64,000 bases of DNA, taken from assembly GCA_004194705.1 (NCBI GenBank), contig SADC01000040.1:1-64000 (forward strand). The letters run 5' to 3'. Origin of the DNA: Ditylenchus dipsaci. Lineage: Eukaryota > Nematoda > Chromadorea > Rhabditida > Anguinidae. Shown here piece after piece: positions 23,601 to 33,574 of this stretch. Numbering within the stretch: position 1 is the stretch's first letter; the number at the start of each line of letters is the position of its first letter. The notes under the pieces were generated by a model, which worked only from the letters and a program-made list of their open reading frames with translations, did no database searches and was not told the DNA's origin. The position numbers and the translations under genes were made by a program.

Positions 23601-26600
23601 AGCTTTCTCATCGTTAAACAAAGTATCACGGAGAGCTTTCAACGCGTGTTTGATCGATCGGTTCAATGCTCTTACGAAGCCAGTATTACGTAGAAAGAGG
23701 GTCCAGCTCGTATCCTGAAAACCAAGAAATAATAACTTGCTCGATCTTTCTGCTGTTGCATCAGAATTCAAAGTCGATCACAAGAATCCCACGTAAACCT
23801 GAAAATGCAAAAACCACACAAAGAAAAAGACGACAAATAGTCAATAAAAACTTATCTAATTACCTTCGAGGCAACAACGTGGCTTTTTCTTTCAACAGTC
23901 TGAAACGAAAAAAACATAAATAGAAATATAGCCACTATTATTGAACTGGTCACTATAATTCAACCAGTTACACACAAAAACCAAATGGGCGAGCACAAAG
24001 TAACAGTGGGTCGGCGAACCCGACCGAAAATTCAATTGAAAAGTAAAAAATGGCTGCCGAAAAAAATTGTTTGCGTTTAAAAAACATTTCGCGCAAATTA
24101 TTTGATAATTATTTTTATTTTTTTTATGTCCCCGGGAATTCAAAAATCAACAATTGCCGTTGCACTAGGAAAGCATGCTCCTTTAAAGGAAGACAGACTT
24201 TAAGGGGGATTTTGACTGGAAATGGGGGTTTTTCAAACCTCAGTTAATATGATTTTTATTTATAACCCCCCCCCCTTTTACACCATATAATTAAATCGTG
24301 AATCCACCCGACGAAAAAATATATCAGATCACAATTTCGAAATATTTTTTCGGAAAAATTTGCCCTGGTACAAATAAAGGCTACCCGTAGTTTTCGGAGT
24401 TATTTTAGAACTTGTGTTTTTATCAGTTCTATAGTTGACATATTCATATGCAAGTTAATACTCAAATTGCCGCCAGAAAGCAGGGCTACATTTGGAGTGT
24501 AAAGTTGTTTATGACCGTGTTTGCAAAATATGAAAAATACAATAGTGCTGATAAAGTTTCGAAAATTATCGAAATCCTGAATATTTTGTCCGAAATTTTG
24601 TCTTTTTCATAAATTTTGCAAACACGGTCATAAACAATTTTACACTCCAAATCTAGCCCTGCTTTCTGGCGGCAATTTGAGTATTAACTTGCATATGAAT
24701 ATGTCAACTATAGAACTGATAAAAACATAAGTTCTAAAATAACTCCGAAAACTACCGGGTAGCCTTTATTTGTACCAGGGCAAATTTTTCCGAAAAAAAT
24801 ATTTCGAAATTGTGATCTGATATATTTTTTCGTCGGGTGGATTCACGCTTTAACTATTTGATGTAAAAAAATAAGAAGGTTATAAATAAAAATCATATTA
24901 GCTGAGGTTCGAAAAACCCCCATTTCCAGTCAAAATCCCTCGTCACTTAAAACCTGTCTTCCTTTAAAGGACAATGGTTTTTGCGCGCAGCGAGGGTCCC
25001 CACCAATTCAATTTTTTTCCTAATCATTAAATCTATGTACGAAATTTTCAACTTGGTTTCTAATAAAACTATACCTAAAATTAAATTCTAGGCCTTTTTT
25101 TGTTAGAAACCAAGTTGAAAAATCCGTACAGAAGTTCAATGATTAGGAGAAAAAATTGAATTGGCGGGGCCGTCGCTGCGCGCAAAAACCATGGTCCTTT
25201 AAGTCAACCCTTGTAAAAGTCACAATATTGGCCAATTAGAAGAATTTCGGTATTTAAAATTTGTTCAGGAAGAAAAATTCACTAATGATCTGCATGTGAT
25301 CTACGTTTTTGCGTTGTCTCAACACCTTTCTGAATGGTCCTTTTTCAATGTTGTGAATGCAGTAAGGCAGCCGATCTTCGATTATTTACAATCTGTAAGT
25401 ATTTTTTCTTAGCCAATTTTTCGACCATTTGATCTTTTTATTTGTTAAATTCTTTTCTACGAGAAATTTTTTTTACAAATATAAATGAAATTCATGACTA
25501 AACAGACTAAAAAGGTGACAAAAGATTACGTTATCACAGTAAAACAGAAGTTATTCTCCGGTTTTTATTAAAGCTGCGTTTTTTGCTTTTTGGATTGTGT
25601 AGAAGAAACTCAAACATGTTTGTAGACCTATACAAAGAAAAAAACATGTGTTAGTAGTCCAAAAGTGCAAGTGGCTTATTCTTCGCCCAATCCAGTGTTT
25701 CGAAAACTGGCACTGGTACCTGGCATTGGCAAAACTGGCACTGTCAGTGGCACTGGCAACATGTGCCAGGGCCACTGCCAGTTTGCCAGTTTTGCCGACT
25801 GCTACTGCCAGTGTGCCAGCTTGAATTGCCAGTTTAAAAATAATAGTTGGCAAACTTGCAGTTGGCAAAACTGGCAATGGCACTGGTACTTGTTGCCAGT
25901 GCCAGGTACCACTGCCAGCTGCTAGCCTGGCAATTGGCAGTGCCAGTGCCAGTTTCGGAAATACTGGCCCAGTCAGAGTCCGTTTTACAAATTTCGACAT
26001 TTTTTTTCGAAGACATAGACTTTTTATGTAATAAATCGTCTTAACACCAGGGCTTCGAATCGACTTTTTAAAAAGATTTGTCCTTTTTTCGGGACCCCCC
26101 CCCCAATTAATTTTAAAAACTTATTTTTGAGTTAAATAAAGTCATTTTTGCAGGGGAAAAAGCTGTCGATAGCCTTGGTTTTTCCGGAGACACTTTTTGA
26201 GTTTGTGAAATACTGATTTGGATTTTTCTATTTTCAAGCTAGAGTTTGCGTTTAGTTCAACCTGGATTCACACCGCAGAAGATTTGGCAGAAAAATTAGA
26301 CGTGAATTATGAGAAGAGCATTTTGAACGTGAATTTTGCGGAGGGTAAACCATTTTGCAGCTTTTTCTGCCCGCAATTACGTTGATTTGCAGATTTAGTC
26401 AATAAAACTTCTAAGAGCACCACAAGAATGTTTTATTTGGCAGTGGAGAAGTATTTGAAGTTTTCCCTGACTTTGAAAACCCTGCTCTGGCTGCATCAAT
26501 ACCTCAAGCTCGTCTTGTGCTCATCACCGACTTTATTGCTCAAGTGAATTTTTTTGTTTCGAAATTTTTGGTAACGCGGGCTGCACTTTTTCTTATAAAT

Positions 26601-29600
26601 TTTGATTGGCTTTGAAAACACATTTCCGGGTCAGACACTGCAAATTCGGGCGTGTGTTGCTCCACAAATTTTTTGTGACAAATGTCCGATTGCCAGCTGA
26701 TCTACTGAAACTTTATTAAACTTTAATTTCAACTCTAACCTTAAAAGTTATCCGTATTACTAGAAGTAATTCAGAACTTTATTGACACAGTCAGAAATAA
26801 TGTGTCCAGCGACATTTTGGACAAATTTGACCTACGCCTGCATACATCTAATCAAGCTACTCGTCACTATTATCTTGCGTGAGTCTACATTTCAGACTAG
26901 GGCTATGAAACAACGAAAAGCTAGAAGGGTTAAAAACAACGGTTATGCAAGGCTATAAATGGCTACCCTATTTACTTTATTAACTCCCCGCCTCTCATAA
27001 CTCCTCACATTTCGTTTTCTGACGAGGATTTCACTGTTACGGCCAATTTTGATTAATGATTTCAAGATTTTTGAGGGGTTGGAAATAACTCACCATGGGA
27101 GTCAATAGAGAAAATACGGTATATAGCCGATTATACAGTCAAAAAGTAACCCTAGTTTTTTGCAACTCTACTTTAGACCAGTGCTGTAAACGATGTTTTT
27201 TGGTGCAAGCAGGTGCCATGGGAGCCGGTGCCCGAAAAAGAACCTGCACCGGTGCGGCGCTGGGCTGGAAAATTTGGCACGCCATCAGTTGGCTGACCTT
27301 CAAACTGATTGAAAAAGGTTAATATGCCAAATATGCTTACATGATTTCGCAGCATAGAGATTCGCTAATGTGCCTAATCCGGGTTTCACTCCAAAAGTAG
27401 TTGAAATCGATTTTTCGAATAGATGTTTTAGCATCTATGAATGTTTCAGCGGAGCAACAGAACCTTTGGGGCCCCACTCGCCAGAACCAAAGGGGTCCCA
27501 CTCGCCAGAACCAAAGGGGTCCCACTCGCCAGAACCAAAGGGGTCCCACTCGCCAGAAGCAAAGGGGTCCCACTCGGCAGAACCAGAGGGGTCCCACTCG
27601 CCAGAAGCAAAGGGGTCCCACTCGGCAGAACCAGAGGGGTCCCACTCTCCAGAACCAGGGGTCCCAGGAGGTACCAATGAATTGTCAAATGCTTTCCAGC
27701 CACCAGAAGTCGAACGAGACGTCGCTGAACCGGAAGTGCAGGGTGACGTTGCTGTACAAATCGAGGGACTTCCGAGCGGATTGGTGGTGGGATCAGCCGT
27801 GGCCGTTAAGCGGGAAAAAGAAGATCTGTGCAGTCGTCGTAGAGATGTCCGCCGAAGAAATCACAGTTCAGTTTGGCACAGGAAAGCGGTTCCCTTATCG
27901 ACGCTATCTATAAAATAAAATTAATGTCTTTCTGTCTGAATAGGTCATTGTATGTGAATAGTATTGCATTGTATGTGAATGATAATTAAATAAAGATTTA
28001 AATAAAGTTTGTGAATGGACCCCTGGTTCTGGCGAGTGGGACCCCTTTGCTTCTGGCGAGTGGGACCCCTCTGGTTCTGCCGAGTGGGACCCCTTTGCTT
28101 CTGGCGAGTGGACCCCTTTGGTTCTGGCGAGTGGGACCCTTTGGTTCTGGCGAGTGGGACCCCTTTGGTTCTGGCGAGTGGGGCCCCAAATAAATAAAAC
28201 ACAAACTGAGTAAAAATTAAAAATGAGGATATTTTTCGCATAAGAAACAACGCGGAAATTCAGAATGAAAACAATTTAAAAAAAACAATGGCAAAAGATA
28301 GCAGGGACCCCTTTGGTTCTGCCGAGTGGGACCCCTTTGGTTCTGGCGAGTGGGACCCCTTTGGTTCTGGCGAGTGGGACCCCTTTGGTTCTGGCGAGTG
28401 GGACCCCTTTGGTTCTGGCGAGTGGGACCCCTTTGGTTCTGGCGAGTGGGGCCCCAAAGGTTCTGGATAGCCGTTTCAGCATCTGAAACGTGTAGAAGAC
28501 ATGTTTTCAGGGCCTGACCGACCATTTAAAAAAATGTGACCAAAATTTGAATTTCGCCTTGGGGAACAAGGCAAAAATTACTGGAAGGTACCTGGATTCC
28601 CTAAAAAAAGAAGGATTTTGAACATCGTTTTGAATACTGGGGCCTACCGCATATATAAACTTTGGTATGCATGTTTTTATGCATCCAGAGTCGTTTCGAG
28701 TGATTTGTGTCTAAGGTATGTGGGTGTGCGCATCTCAACTCCGAGTTGAGATATGCGCACTCACTTACTTCAGACATGATTCCGAGCAAGACTCTTGATT
28801 GAAAATCCATTCAGAATCTCTTTTGCCAAATTCTAGTGAGAAAAACAAGGAACAAAAGTAAAAATAGGCAGTTCAGGTACCCTCCAGTACCCTCTACCTT
28901 GGTCCCTCTGGCAAAAAGTCAAATTTTGGTCAAAATCTCTTTTTTCCTCAAATGGTCGGCCAGGCCCTAAAACATGTTTTCTACATGTTTTCGATGCTAA
29001 AACATTGGAAAAAGCACTTTAAACCACTTATGAGTGAAAACTGGATTGGGCACTCCGATCTAGAGGTTTCTCTACAAAATGATATATTGAAAAAATTCGA
29101 TGGAAACTTAGAGCAAGTGTATGTGCGGTAAAAACGCAAAAACATCGATTTACAGCAATGGTTTAGACTATAAACTACCATTTTTTCTGCTTTATTTAGT
29201 TTTTTGCAGCCATTCTCCCGTTTTTGAGCAAATTAATGTATTTAACGCTTTGGATCCAAACCTACGAATACCTGTAGACGATGATGAACCACTAGGCCTG
29301 TCAAAACTCGTAAGTTTTTAATGCTCCCTTCATTGCTTTTTCTCATTTGATTAAATTTTAGAAACAAGCAGGGAAAAGTTTATATTCTTTATTGTGCTGA
29401 TTAGCTTCTCGGCCTCCATCCTTATACTTGTTGCCTGCACATTTATTTATCGACGCAAGTTGGTTTGGCTCCAGAAATTAGAGCGTTTTCGAGCCCATCA
29501 CCAAAGAGATGAACAAAACAAGGACAGTACTGATACAGTTGTGTAAGTCCGGTTTTCTTTTCACATTAAATTTTGACTGTTAATTGCAAAAATTTCTATA

Positions 29601-32600
29601 TAAAATTAAAATTATTGGCATAGTAGTCTATAAGTCTTTATGTGACATTTTTTGGAATTCTGGGTTTCTGTTTTCCAAGTTTTTGACAAGTTTTTCTTTT
29701 TTTACTTACAAGGAACATATAGAGATGTACGACGCGGTTCAAAAATTCTGACAACGCTATTTGCTATATGAATTTTCAATATTTTTGGCGAACAGACAGA
29801 AAAACTCCAACCTGAAGACTCGAGGAACATGAAAAAATAGGCCAAAACTGCCTTGCTCCTCCCTGTGGATTTTTGAATCATATTTTTACAATCCTACCTT
29901 GATAATAATTCCCCTGAAACTTCGATTTCCAATTGGGTCTAACACTTCTTTTTTCAACAATCGGGTTAAAACAAGTGTAGGACCCCGTTGGGGTGCAAAC
30001 TTTTAAGATATCCCTACATCGAGGTTGACTGCAGAAAAACATGTTTTTGAAAATCAACAGGAGGGACCAAGGCAGTTTTCGACTTGATGTTTTTTTAGTC
30101 TCCAGGTTGGAGTTTTTCTGTCTGTTCGACAAAAATATTGAAATTTCATCTAGCAAACCGACTATGCTCCACAAGAAAAGCCTTGTCAGAATTTTCAAAT
30201 CGTACAGTTCGATATGTTCCCTTGTTAGACGAAGTTTTTTATGGGCAAAGTATCCCAAAAAAGCTAGAATAGGCTCAAACCTACGTATCAAATCATCCAA
30301 AAGCATTCTCAAAATATGTCACCAAAATACCTTAACGACTGAGAACATGAAAATTGTCCGGCACTAAAATTTGAAATAGTCTCGAAATAAGAATACTATA
30401 AAAATATACGCTGCATAGACATTTTTTAGAACTGACATATGGGAACTTAGTTGGGACAAACTGTTGATCAAAAGTGAAAAGCTGGGTTCAGGAGCTTATG
30501 GTTAACTTTTGTCCAATATATTTAATTTTACTGTTTGATGTCTTTATGTTTATAGGTCAAGTATATAGAGGTGATATTTTACAAGTCGAAATTCTTTCAA
30601 GTCAAATGTTCCATTTTGTAAATTAGGCACAATTATTGGAAAACCACCGTGTGTTGAGCATGTTTACAGCAACAGCCGTCCCAATTCCTCGTTTGAAATG
30701 GAGAATTGTGATGTTGCGGTCAAAATGTTGCCTCGCTATGCCTCAGAAGCGGCTAGACAAGAATTTATGTTTGAGATTGAAATAGTCGGTTCTCCGCAAA
30801 TAAACTTTGGCTTTTACACAAATCTATTAGCTATTTCAGATGAAATCAATGGGCTATAGCGAAAACATAGTTAATATGTTGGGTTGCATCACAGTTGGCC
30901 AAACCATATGTTTAGTACTTGAGTTTTGCCCTTACAAAGACTTGCTCAACTATGTCAAAATTGCCAAAACTGATTTGGAGAAGGTACAAATATTTATATG
31001 AGTAAAATTAACCGACATTTTTTATATACTCTAAAATTAGATAGTGATATTTCTAGAGTCAAAAAGGATGGGGGATTTTTTTGCAGCCTTCTAAATTTTA
31101 AGGCTTAAAAACCAATGTTTTCAACTAGCTCACTTCAAACCTGTTTATGCTGAACTGCCAAACACGTCAAATTTCAGTTTTATAAGAATCAAAAGAATTT
31201 CCCTACCTTTAATTATAATTTTTCTTGCGATAACGTTGTACTGCCCTATCATCTACTAATCCCGAAAACTTGCGATAGAAGCCCTACTAGGGATTTAAAG
31301 TTGAGTGCAAATGAAAATTGTTCGGTGAATTAGTAAGCTCTACAAATAATAAAAATAAAAGAAGTGTCTACGTTAGAAATTTTTTATCGTTTAGGTGGAT
31401 GAGTCTGAGGAAAAAATAGATTATACCAAAGATTTTTTGCTTTTTCATGGCAGATCTCTGATGGAATGGTATTTGTTTTTTATGGTTTCTGTGTATTAGT
31501 ATTCATTTTTAAGAGATTTCTTCATTCTAAGAGCATAATTCATCGAGATCTTGCAGCCAGAAATATTCTTATTGATGCGGATAGAAATGCTAAGGTGAGT
31601 GCTCATAGCCATACTTGTGCGGACCAAAAAATCGGCGCCGGGCGCACCACCGCCTGTTAAAAGTGGCGTCGGAATAGGCGCCAGCGACAAGGGCGCCTGC
31701 ACCTTTTTGTAAAAAGATCGGCGCAGCGCGCCATGGCAGACAAGATGGCGCCGGAGCGGAAAATGCGAAAAAATTGGCGCCGTTTCATTTTTTATTACAG
31801 TTTGATCGCTTTTTCAACTTATAATATAGAAGTCAAAAAGAACAGGAGCTGTATGAGTCATAAAAGCTGAAAGAATCAGTACAAAACACAGTTTAGAAAC
31901 AACTAAAAAGGCTATTTCTATGATAAGAAAAGATATAAAAAACCACTGAAAAAGAGGCGCCGGGGCCCGACTACACACCTTGGTCTCTCAAAAAAAATCA
32001 GCGCCAATTTCTCAGATATGCGATTTCGGGCTCTGTGTGACCACCAACCACAAAGCTTTGCCATTGTCAGACTCGTTCGGCAACTCAAGAAATGGAAAAA
32101 TATCAACATCTGGTCGTTTGCCCATCAAATGGCTGGCTATTGAATGTCTAAAAAGCCAACAATTCAGTCCTAAAAGTGATGTGTATGTGATTTTGGTGTT
32201 TATTCTGAAAAAAAATATTAAATTAAGGTGGAGTTTTGGAATTGTGCTTTTTGAAATGTACTCTTTTGGAAGTGCTCCATTTGAAAATATTGAACCCACC
32301 GACTTGCTGGAGCATTTGGAACAGGGCAATAGACCAGAAAGACCGGAATGCTGTTCTGACGAAATGTTAGTTTTATTTATTTTTTTACTTTTTTATATTA
32401 TTATTACTTTAACTACCCAAAATTTGAGAGGGTATAAGGAGCGCTAAAAAATTTTTGGTTATCCATAAGACCTATGATATCTGTTCTTTGAAGAAAACAT
32501 CAAAGGTCCTGTGGATAACCAAAAAAGACTAAACTTTGGTTTTTCTCAAAAGTTAAAAGCAAAAAGTGGATCCATATGCGTCAAAGCCAAATGCGCAAGT

Positions 32601-33574
32601 GTTAATAATAATTCACAAATATAGTCAAAACTAGGGTTGCCAAATGGGAGATTTCCCGAAAATTTGCTGGCCTATTTTCCCCGGTTAAGAAGAATCGAAG
32701 AATGATGGACAATGCAATTTACAAGAAAATGCTTGGTCTCACAACGAAATATGATGATTTTATACTTTGATTTGAAATTTGCATACACAGGCGTACCCAG
32801 AATCTTCTGACGGGGGAAGGGCTAAATAGACTAAAAAATCATGACGGGCGGAGGCTATAGCCCAACTATCATGTTTCATATTTCACCATTTTTCGGAGAA
32901 TTGTGGTAAGTCCTATTTACAATTCCATAGGAAATTTGACAGCCCTAGCAAAAGCGACATTTTATTGAGTTAGTTTTTTATCTTTTTGTTTTTAAATAAT
33001 AACATCATTAGAAGACATTAATTATATTTTCGACATTATGGAAAGTGGGTGTTATTGCGTGCTTCTGCTGCTAAACTTAATTTTTATGCTATCAGAAAAA
33101 GAGAAACAACCAACTTATTAAATGCAGTTGTGCTCTTTGGACTTTGTAGTCTTACTAGTGTTCTTCTATTTAGATATGATGTGATGCAGAAGTGTTGGTT
33201 GGAAAAGCCAGATGAAAGGGCTACATTCCATGAACTCCTTACCCTCTTTACTATATTCTTGGAGAGAGCAACAGGTGAAAAATATACCGAGAATAATTTG
33301 AAATACAAAATAATCTGCTAAATTTGCAGAAGGTTATGGTTATCTTTGTTTACTAAAGACCAACACAGAACACTATACTCAACTCAGCAAATTGGCACTA
33401 GCCAAAAGTTTCCGTCAAGAAAATACCGAAAGGTTTTGTTGGTTTAACTTTCGATTCAGCTCTTATTTGAGTTGGTTTAGACGCCGATCTCGAGCTGCGA
33501 CTGATCTAAACTTGACGGTTGGTCAGTTCAACAACACTTTGCAGTTGCCTAACACCCACAAAAATGTTGTGTGA
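17605..33574 (+). CDS. Nematode receptor tyrosine kinase, damaged
   Basis: Exons: 17605-17707, 17765-17925, 18811-18969, 19364-19534, 21105-21140, 21188-21451, 25269-25394, 26239-26344, 26416-26543, 26748-26878, 27360-27396, 28480-29118 (split by a MITE), 29210-29309, 29362-29542, 30430-30500, 30556-30570, 30627-30784, 30840-30983, 31395-31468, 31514-31594, 32016-32182, 32228-32365, 33174-33274, 33330-33432, 33472-33574. A TTTTCAG acceptor precedes the ATG, and a signal peptide follows (WAIFIATLSFVLYDISCVCG). The extracellular part is unrecognised, with a faintly VWA-like stretch (QARLVLITDFIAQ). The transmembrane helix is FIFFIVLISFSASILILVAC. The kinase has LGSGAYGQVYRG, DVAVKML, HRDLAARN, CDFGL and GRLPIKWLAIE. 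Lesions: two insertions at exon 12, a phase clash between exons 13 and 14, and one missing base in exon 19. Joining the part before 21451 to the rest (donor CCA/GTAGCT) is inference. Confidence 0.85.
18990..19180. repeat. Pogo-like dispersed repeat in kinase intron 3
   Basis: ACAGTCGAGTCTCGATTTTA followed by AGTTCGTTCCCGC, and later GAGTCTCGATTTTCCGGTAT. This is a diverged copy of the family whose best foldback is at 7222-7637. Confidence 0.55.
19594..20322. mobile_element. TA-flanked MITE (CCGTATTTATTCTA ends)
   Basis: The terminus CCGTATTTATTCTAACAAAA is inverted at the right end (GTTCTATCAGAATAAATA, interrupted by the 20038-20310 insertion, then CGG). TA dinucleotides flank it at 19592-19593 and 20323-20324, as in Tc1/mariner-type elements. 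It lies in kinase intron 4. Confidence 0.72.
20038..20310. mobile_element. Foldback MITE with GCTGCAAAAAAAC arms
   Basis: Ends GGGCAAAGCTTTTCCGTGCT and, inverted, GGGTAAAGCTTTTCCGTGCT, with a perfect 9-bp target duplication GAATAAATA (20029-20037 and 20311-20319). The arms are short arrays of TGCTGCAAAAAAACTTTTAT. It has jumped into the right terminal repeat of the 19594-20322 element. A 9-bp duplication and array-type arms are as in Drosophila FB and MULE elements. Confidence 0.9.
20352..20700. mobile_element. TA-flanked MITE, relative of 19594-20322
   Basis: The ends are CAGTATTCATTCTGCTAG and the inverse of CTGTATTCATTCTAATAG, next to TA at 20350-20351 and 20701-20702. It carries the TTAA element 20453-20637 in its interior. 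Confidence 0.7.
20453..20637. mobile_element. TTAA-flanked MITE (AGGACCATGG ends)
   Basis: AGGACCATGGTTTTCGCGCG at the left is inverted at the right with a few mismatches. TTAA lies at 20449-20452 and 20638-20641. It shares its terminus with 24968-25198. A TTAA target is typical of piggyBac, though no transposase is present to prove it. Confidence 0.72.
20908..20996. repeat. Perfect short hairpin
   Basis: ATGGCTCGTTCAGGAAGTCG followed by GAGTTGGAGTTGGAGTA is exactly inverted after a loop of about 18 bases. It belongs to the same type as the hairpin at 8136-8280. Confidence 0.75.
21990..22740 (-). pseudogene. Unidentified coding remnant inside TTAA element
   Basis: Protein-like segments on the minus strand are DDYAKRYAAAVKIRLKKKSY (about 22720-22640), VQLKLSYNDDTDMKMRKIVT (about 22300-22240) and, in another frame, LKNLTIEDVKSYMKTKDLPN (about 22120-22060). 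They are charged and helical. They are separated by stops, frame changes and an inserted foldback at 22385-22610. I do not recognise a family; the last segment is only loosely SAP-like. It may be another captured host gene or a dead transposase. Confidence 0.4.
22803..22915. mobile_element. 113-bp hAT MITE
   Basis: The ends CAGGCATGTGCACG and its inverse differ by one base from the termini of the hAT at 2053-4699 (CAGACATGTGCACG). The flanking 8-mers CTTAGTGT and CGTAGCGT match at 6 of 8 positions, as for an old target duplication. It is probably mobilised by that hAT family. Confidence 0.8.
23415..23800 (-). pseudogene. pas-6: Proteasome alpha-6 (PSMA1/PAS-6) C-terminal fragment
   Basis: PSMA1 is an outer-ring subunit of the 20S proteasome. 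On the minus strand ALNRSIKHALKALRDTL and then, after a short intron-like gap, NTSIGIVGKDQLFKLL match the conserved C-terminal part of this subunit. Upstream, ERSSKLLFL weakly resembles the ARSQSARTYL region. A stop falls between the two segments and another (TGA) upstream, and no N-terminal half is present. An AATAAA lies near 23418-23423. I read it as a host gene fragment carried between the terminal repeats of the 21571-24182 element. Confidence 0.75.
24187..24963. mobile_element. TTAA-flanked long foldback
   Basis: Almost the whole element is one inverted repeat of about 380 bases per arm around a centre near 24570. The ends are AGGAAGACAG, and TTAA lies at 24183-24186 and 24964-24967, both shared with its neighbours. 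The arms differ by only a few substitutions and one region near 24265-24290 versus 24855-24885, so they are young or kept alike by conversion. Confidence 0.85.
24968..25198. mobile_element. TTAA-flanked MITE (AGGACMATGG ends)
   Basis: AGGACAATGGTTTTTGCGCG is inverted at the right end. TTAA lies at 24964-24967 and 25199-25202. The arms continue inward (ATTGAATTGGCGGGG, CTAATCATT). It has the same terminus as 20453-20637. Confidence 0.82.
25693..25966. mobile_element. Foldback MITE with TTGCCAGT arrays, hAT-like
   Basis: The body is an irregular array of CTGGCACTGGCAA and GCCAGTTTGCCAGTT units in both orientations. The ends are CAGTGTTTCG and the inverse of CAGTATTTCC. The flanking 8-mers GCCCAATC (25685-25692) and GCCCAGTC (25967-25974) match at 7 of 8. 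It is located in kinase intron 7. Confidence 0.78.
27451..28472 (+). mobile_element. Foldback element with coding arm, copy 1
   Basis: The left arm is an array of about eight 24-base units (CGCCAGAACCAAAGGGGTCC). The right side has two inverted blocks of the same unit (28018-28186 and 28305-28460) separated by unique sequence. The perfect 8-bp duplication GTTTCAGC is at 27443-27450 and 28473-28480. A second copy with its own duplication is at 48603-49581. This copy landed exactly on the 3' splice site of kinase exon 12 and duplicated the TTTCAG acceptor. Confidence 0.93.
27660..27913 (+). CDS. Trp-rich reading frame of foldback element, copy 1
   Basis: After the left array comes a stretch reading GGTNELSNAFQPPEVERDVA, then EPEVQGDVAVQIE, then DFRADWWWDQPWPLSGKKK and a conserved tail ICAVVVEMSAEEITVQFGTG ending KRFPYRRYL and TAA at 27911. 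AATAAA follows directly. One extra G in the GGG at about 27765-27767 puts the tail out of frame with the first part in this copy; copy 2 lacks the extra base. The upstream array is in frame with the first part and reads as repeats of SHSPEPKG. The function is unknown and no family is recognised. Confidence 0.5.
28509..28982. mobile_element. MITE splitting kinase exon 12
   Basis: AGGGCCTGACCGACCATTT at the left is inverted at about 28945-28967. ACATGTTTTC occurs at 28499-28508 and again at 28972-28981 and 28983-28992. Removing 28509 to 28992 gives a continuous reading frame across the exon (RVEDMF then SMLKHWKK), which shows that it is an insertion in coding sequence. The interior carries a copy of the dispersed module at 28620-28800. 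Confidence 0.78.
29709..30224. mobile_element. PIF/Harbinger-like MITE, copy 1
   Basis: The ends CAAGGAACATATAGAGATGT and the inverse of CAAGGGAACATATCGAACTG are flanked by TTA on both sides (29706-29708 and 30225-30227). The 3-bp TTA duplication is diagnostic of PIF/Harbinger. The arms extend about 170 bases. It lies in kinase intron 14. Copy 2 is at 36208-36742. Confidence 0.85.
31620..32000. repeat. GC-rich foldback remnant in kinase intron 20
   Basis: GCGGACCAAAAAATCGGCGC at the left faces GGCGCCGGGGCCCGAC and TTGGTCTCTCAAAAAAAATC at the right. GGCGCC motifs recur. Its base composition stands out from the surrounding intron, and it ends a few bases before the acceptor of exon 21. Confidence 0.6.
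32440..32527. repeat. Short hairpin in kinase intron 22
   Basis: TTTTTGGTTATCCATAAGAC is inverted as AGGTCCTGTGGATAACCAAAAAA. It is a small foldback MITE without a visible target duplication. Confidence 0.6.

Larger units (their letters stand above)
21571..24182. mobile_element. TTAA-flanked element with 340-bp TIRs and captured gene fragments
   Basis: The left terminal repeat 21571-21910 is inverted at about 23840-24182 with very few differences. The ends are AGGAGCATGC, and TTAA is present at 21567-21570 and 24183-24186. The interior (about 1.9 kb) holds a PSMA1-like gene fragment and a second, unidentified coding remnant, both on the minus strand, plus small nested MITEs at 22385-22610 and 22803-22915. 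No transposase was recognised. It lies in kinase intron 6 and directly abuts the next TTAA element. Confidence 0.8.
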
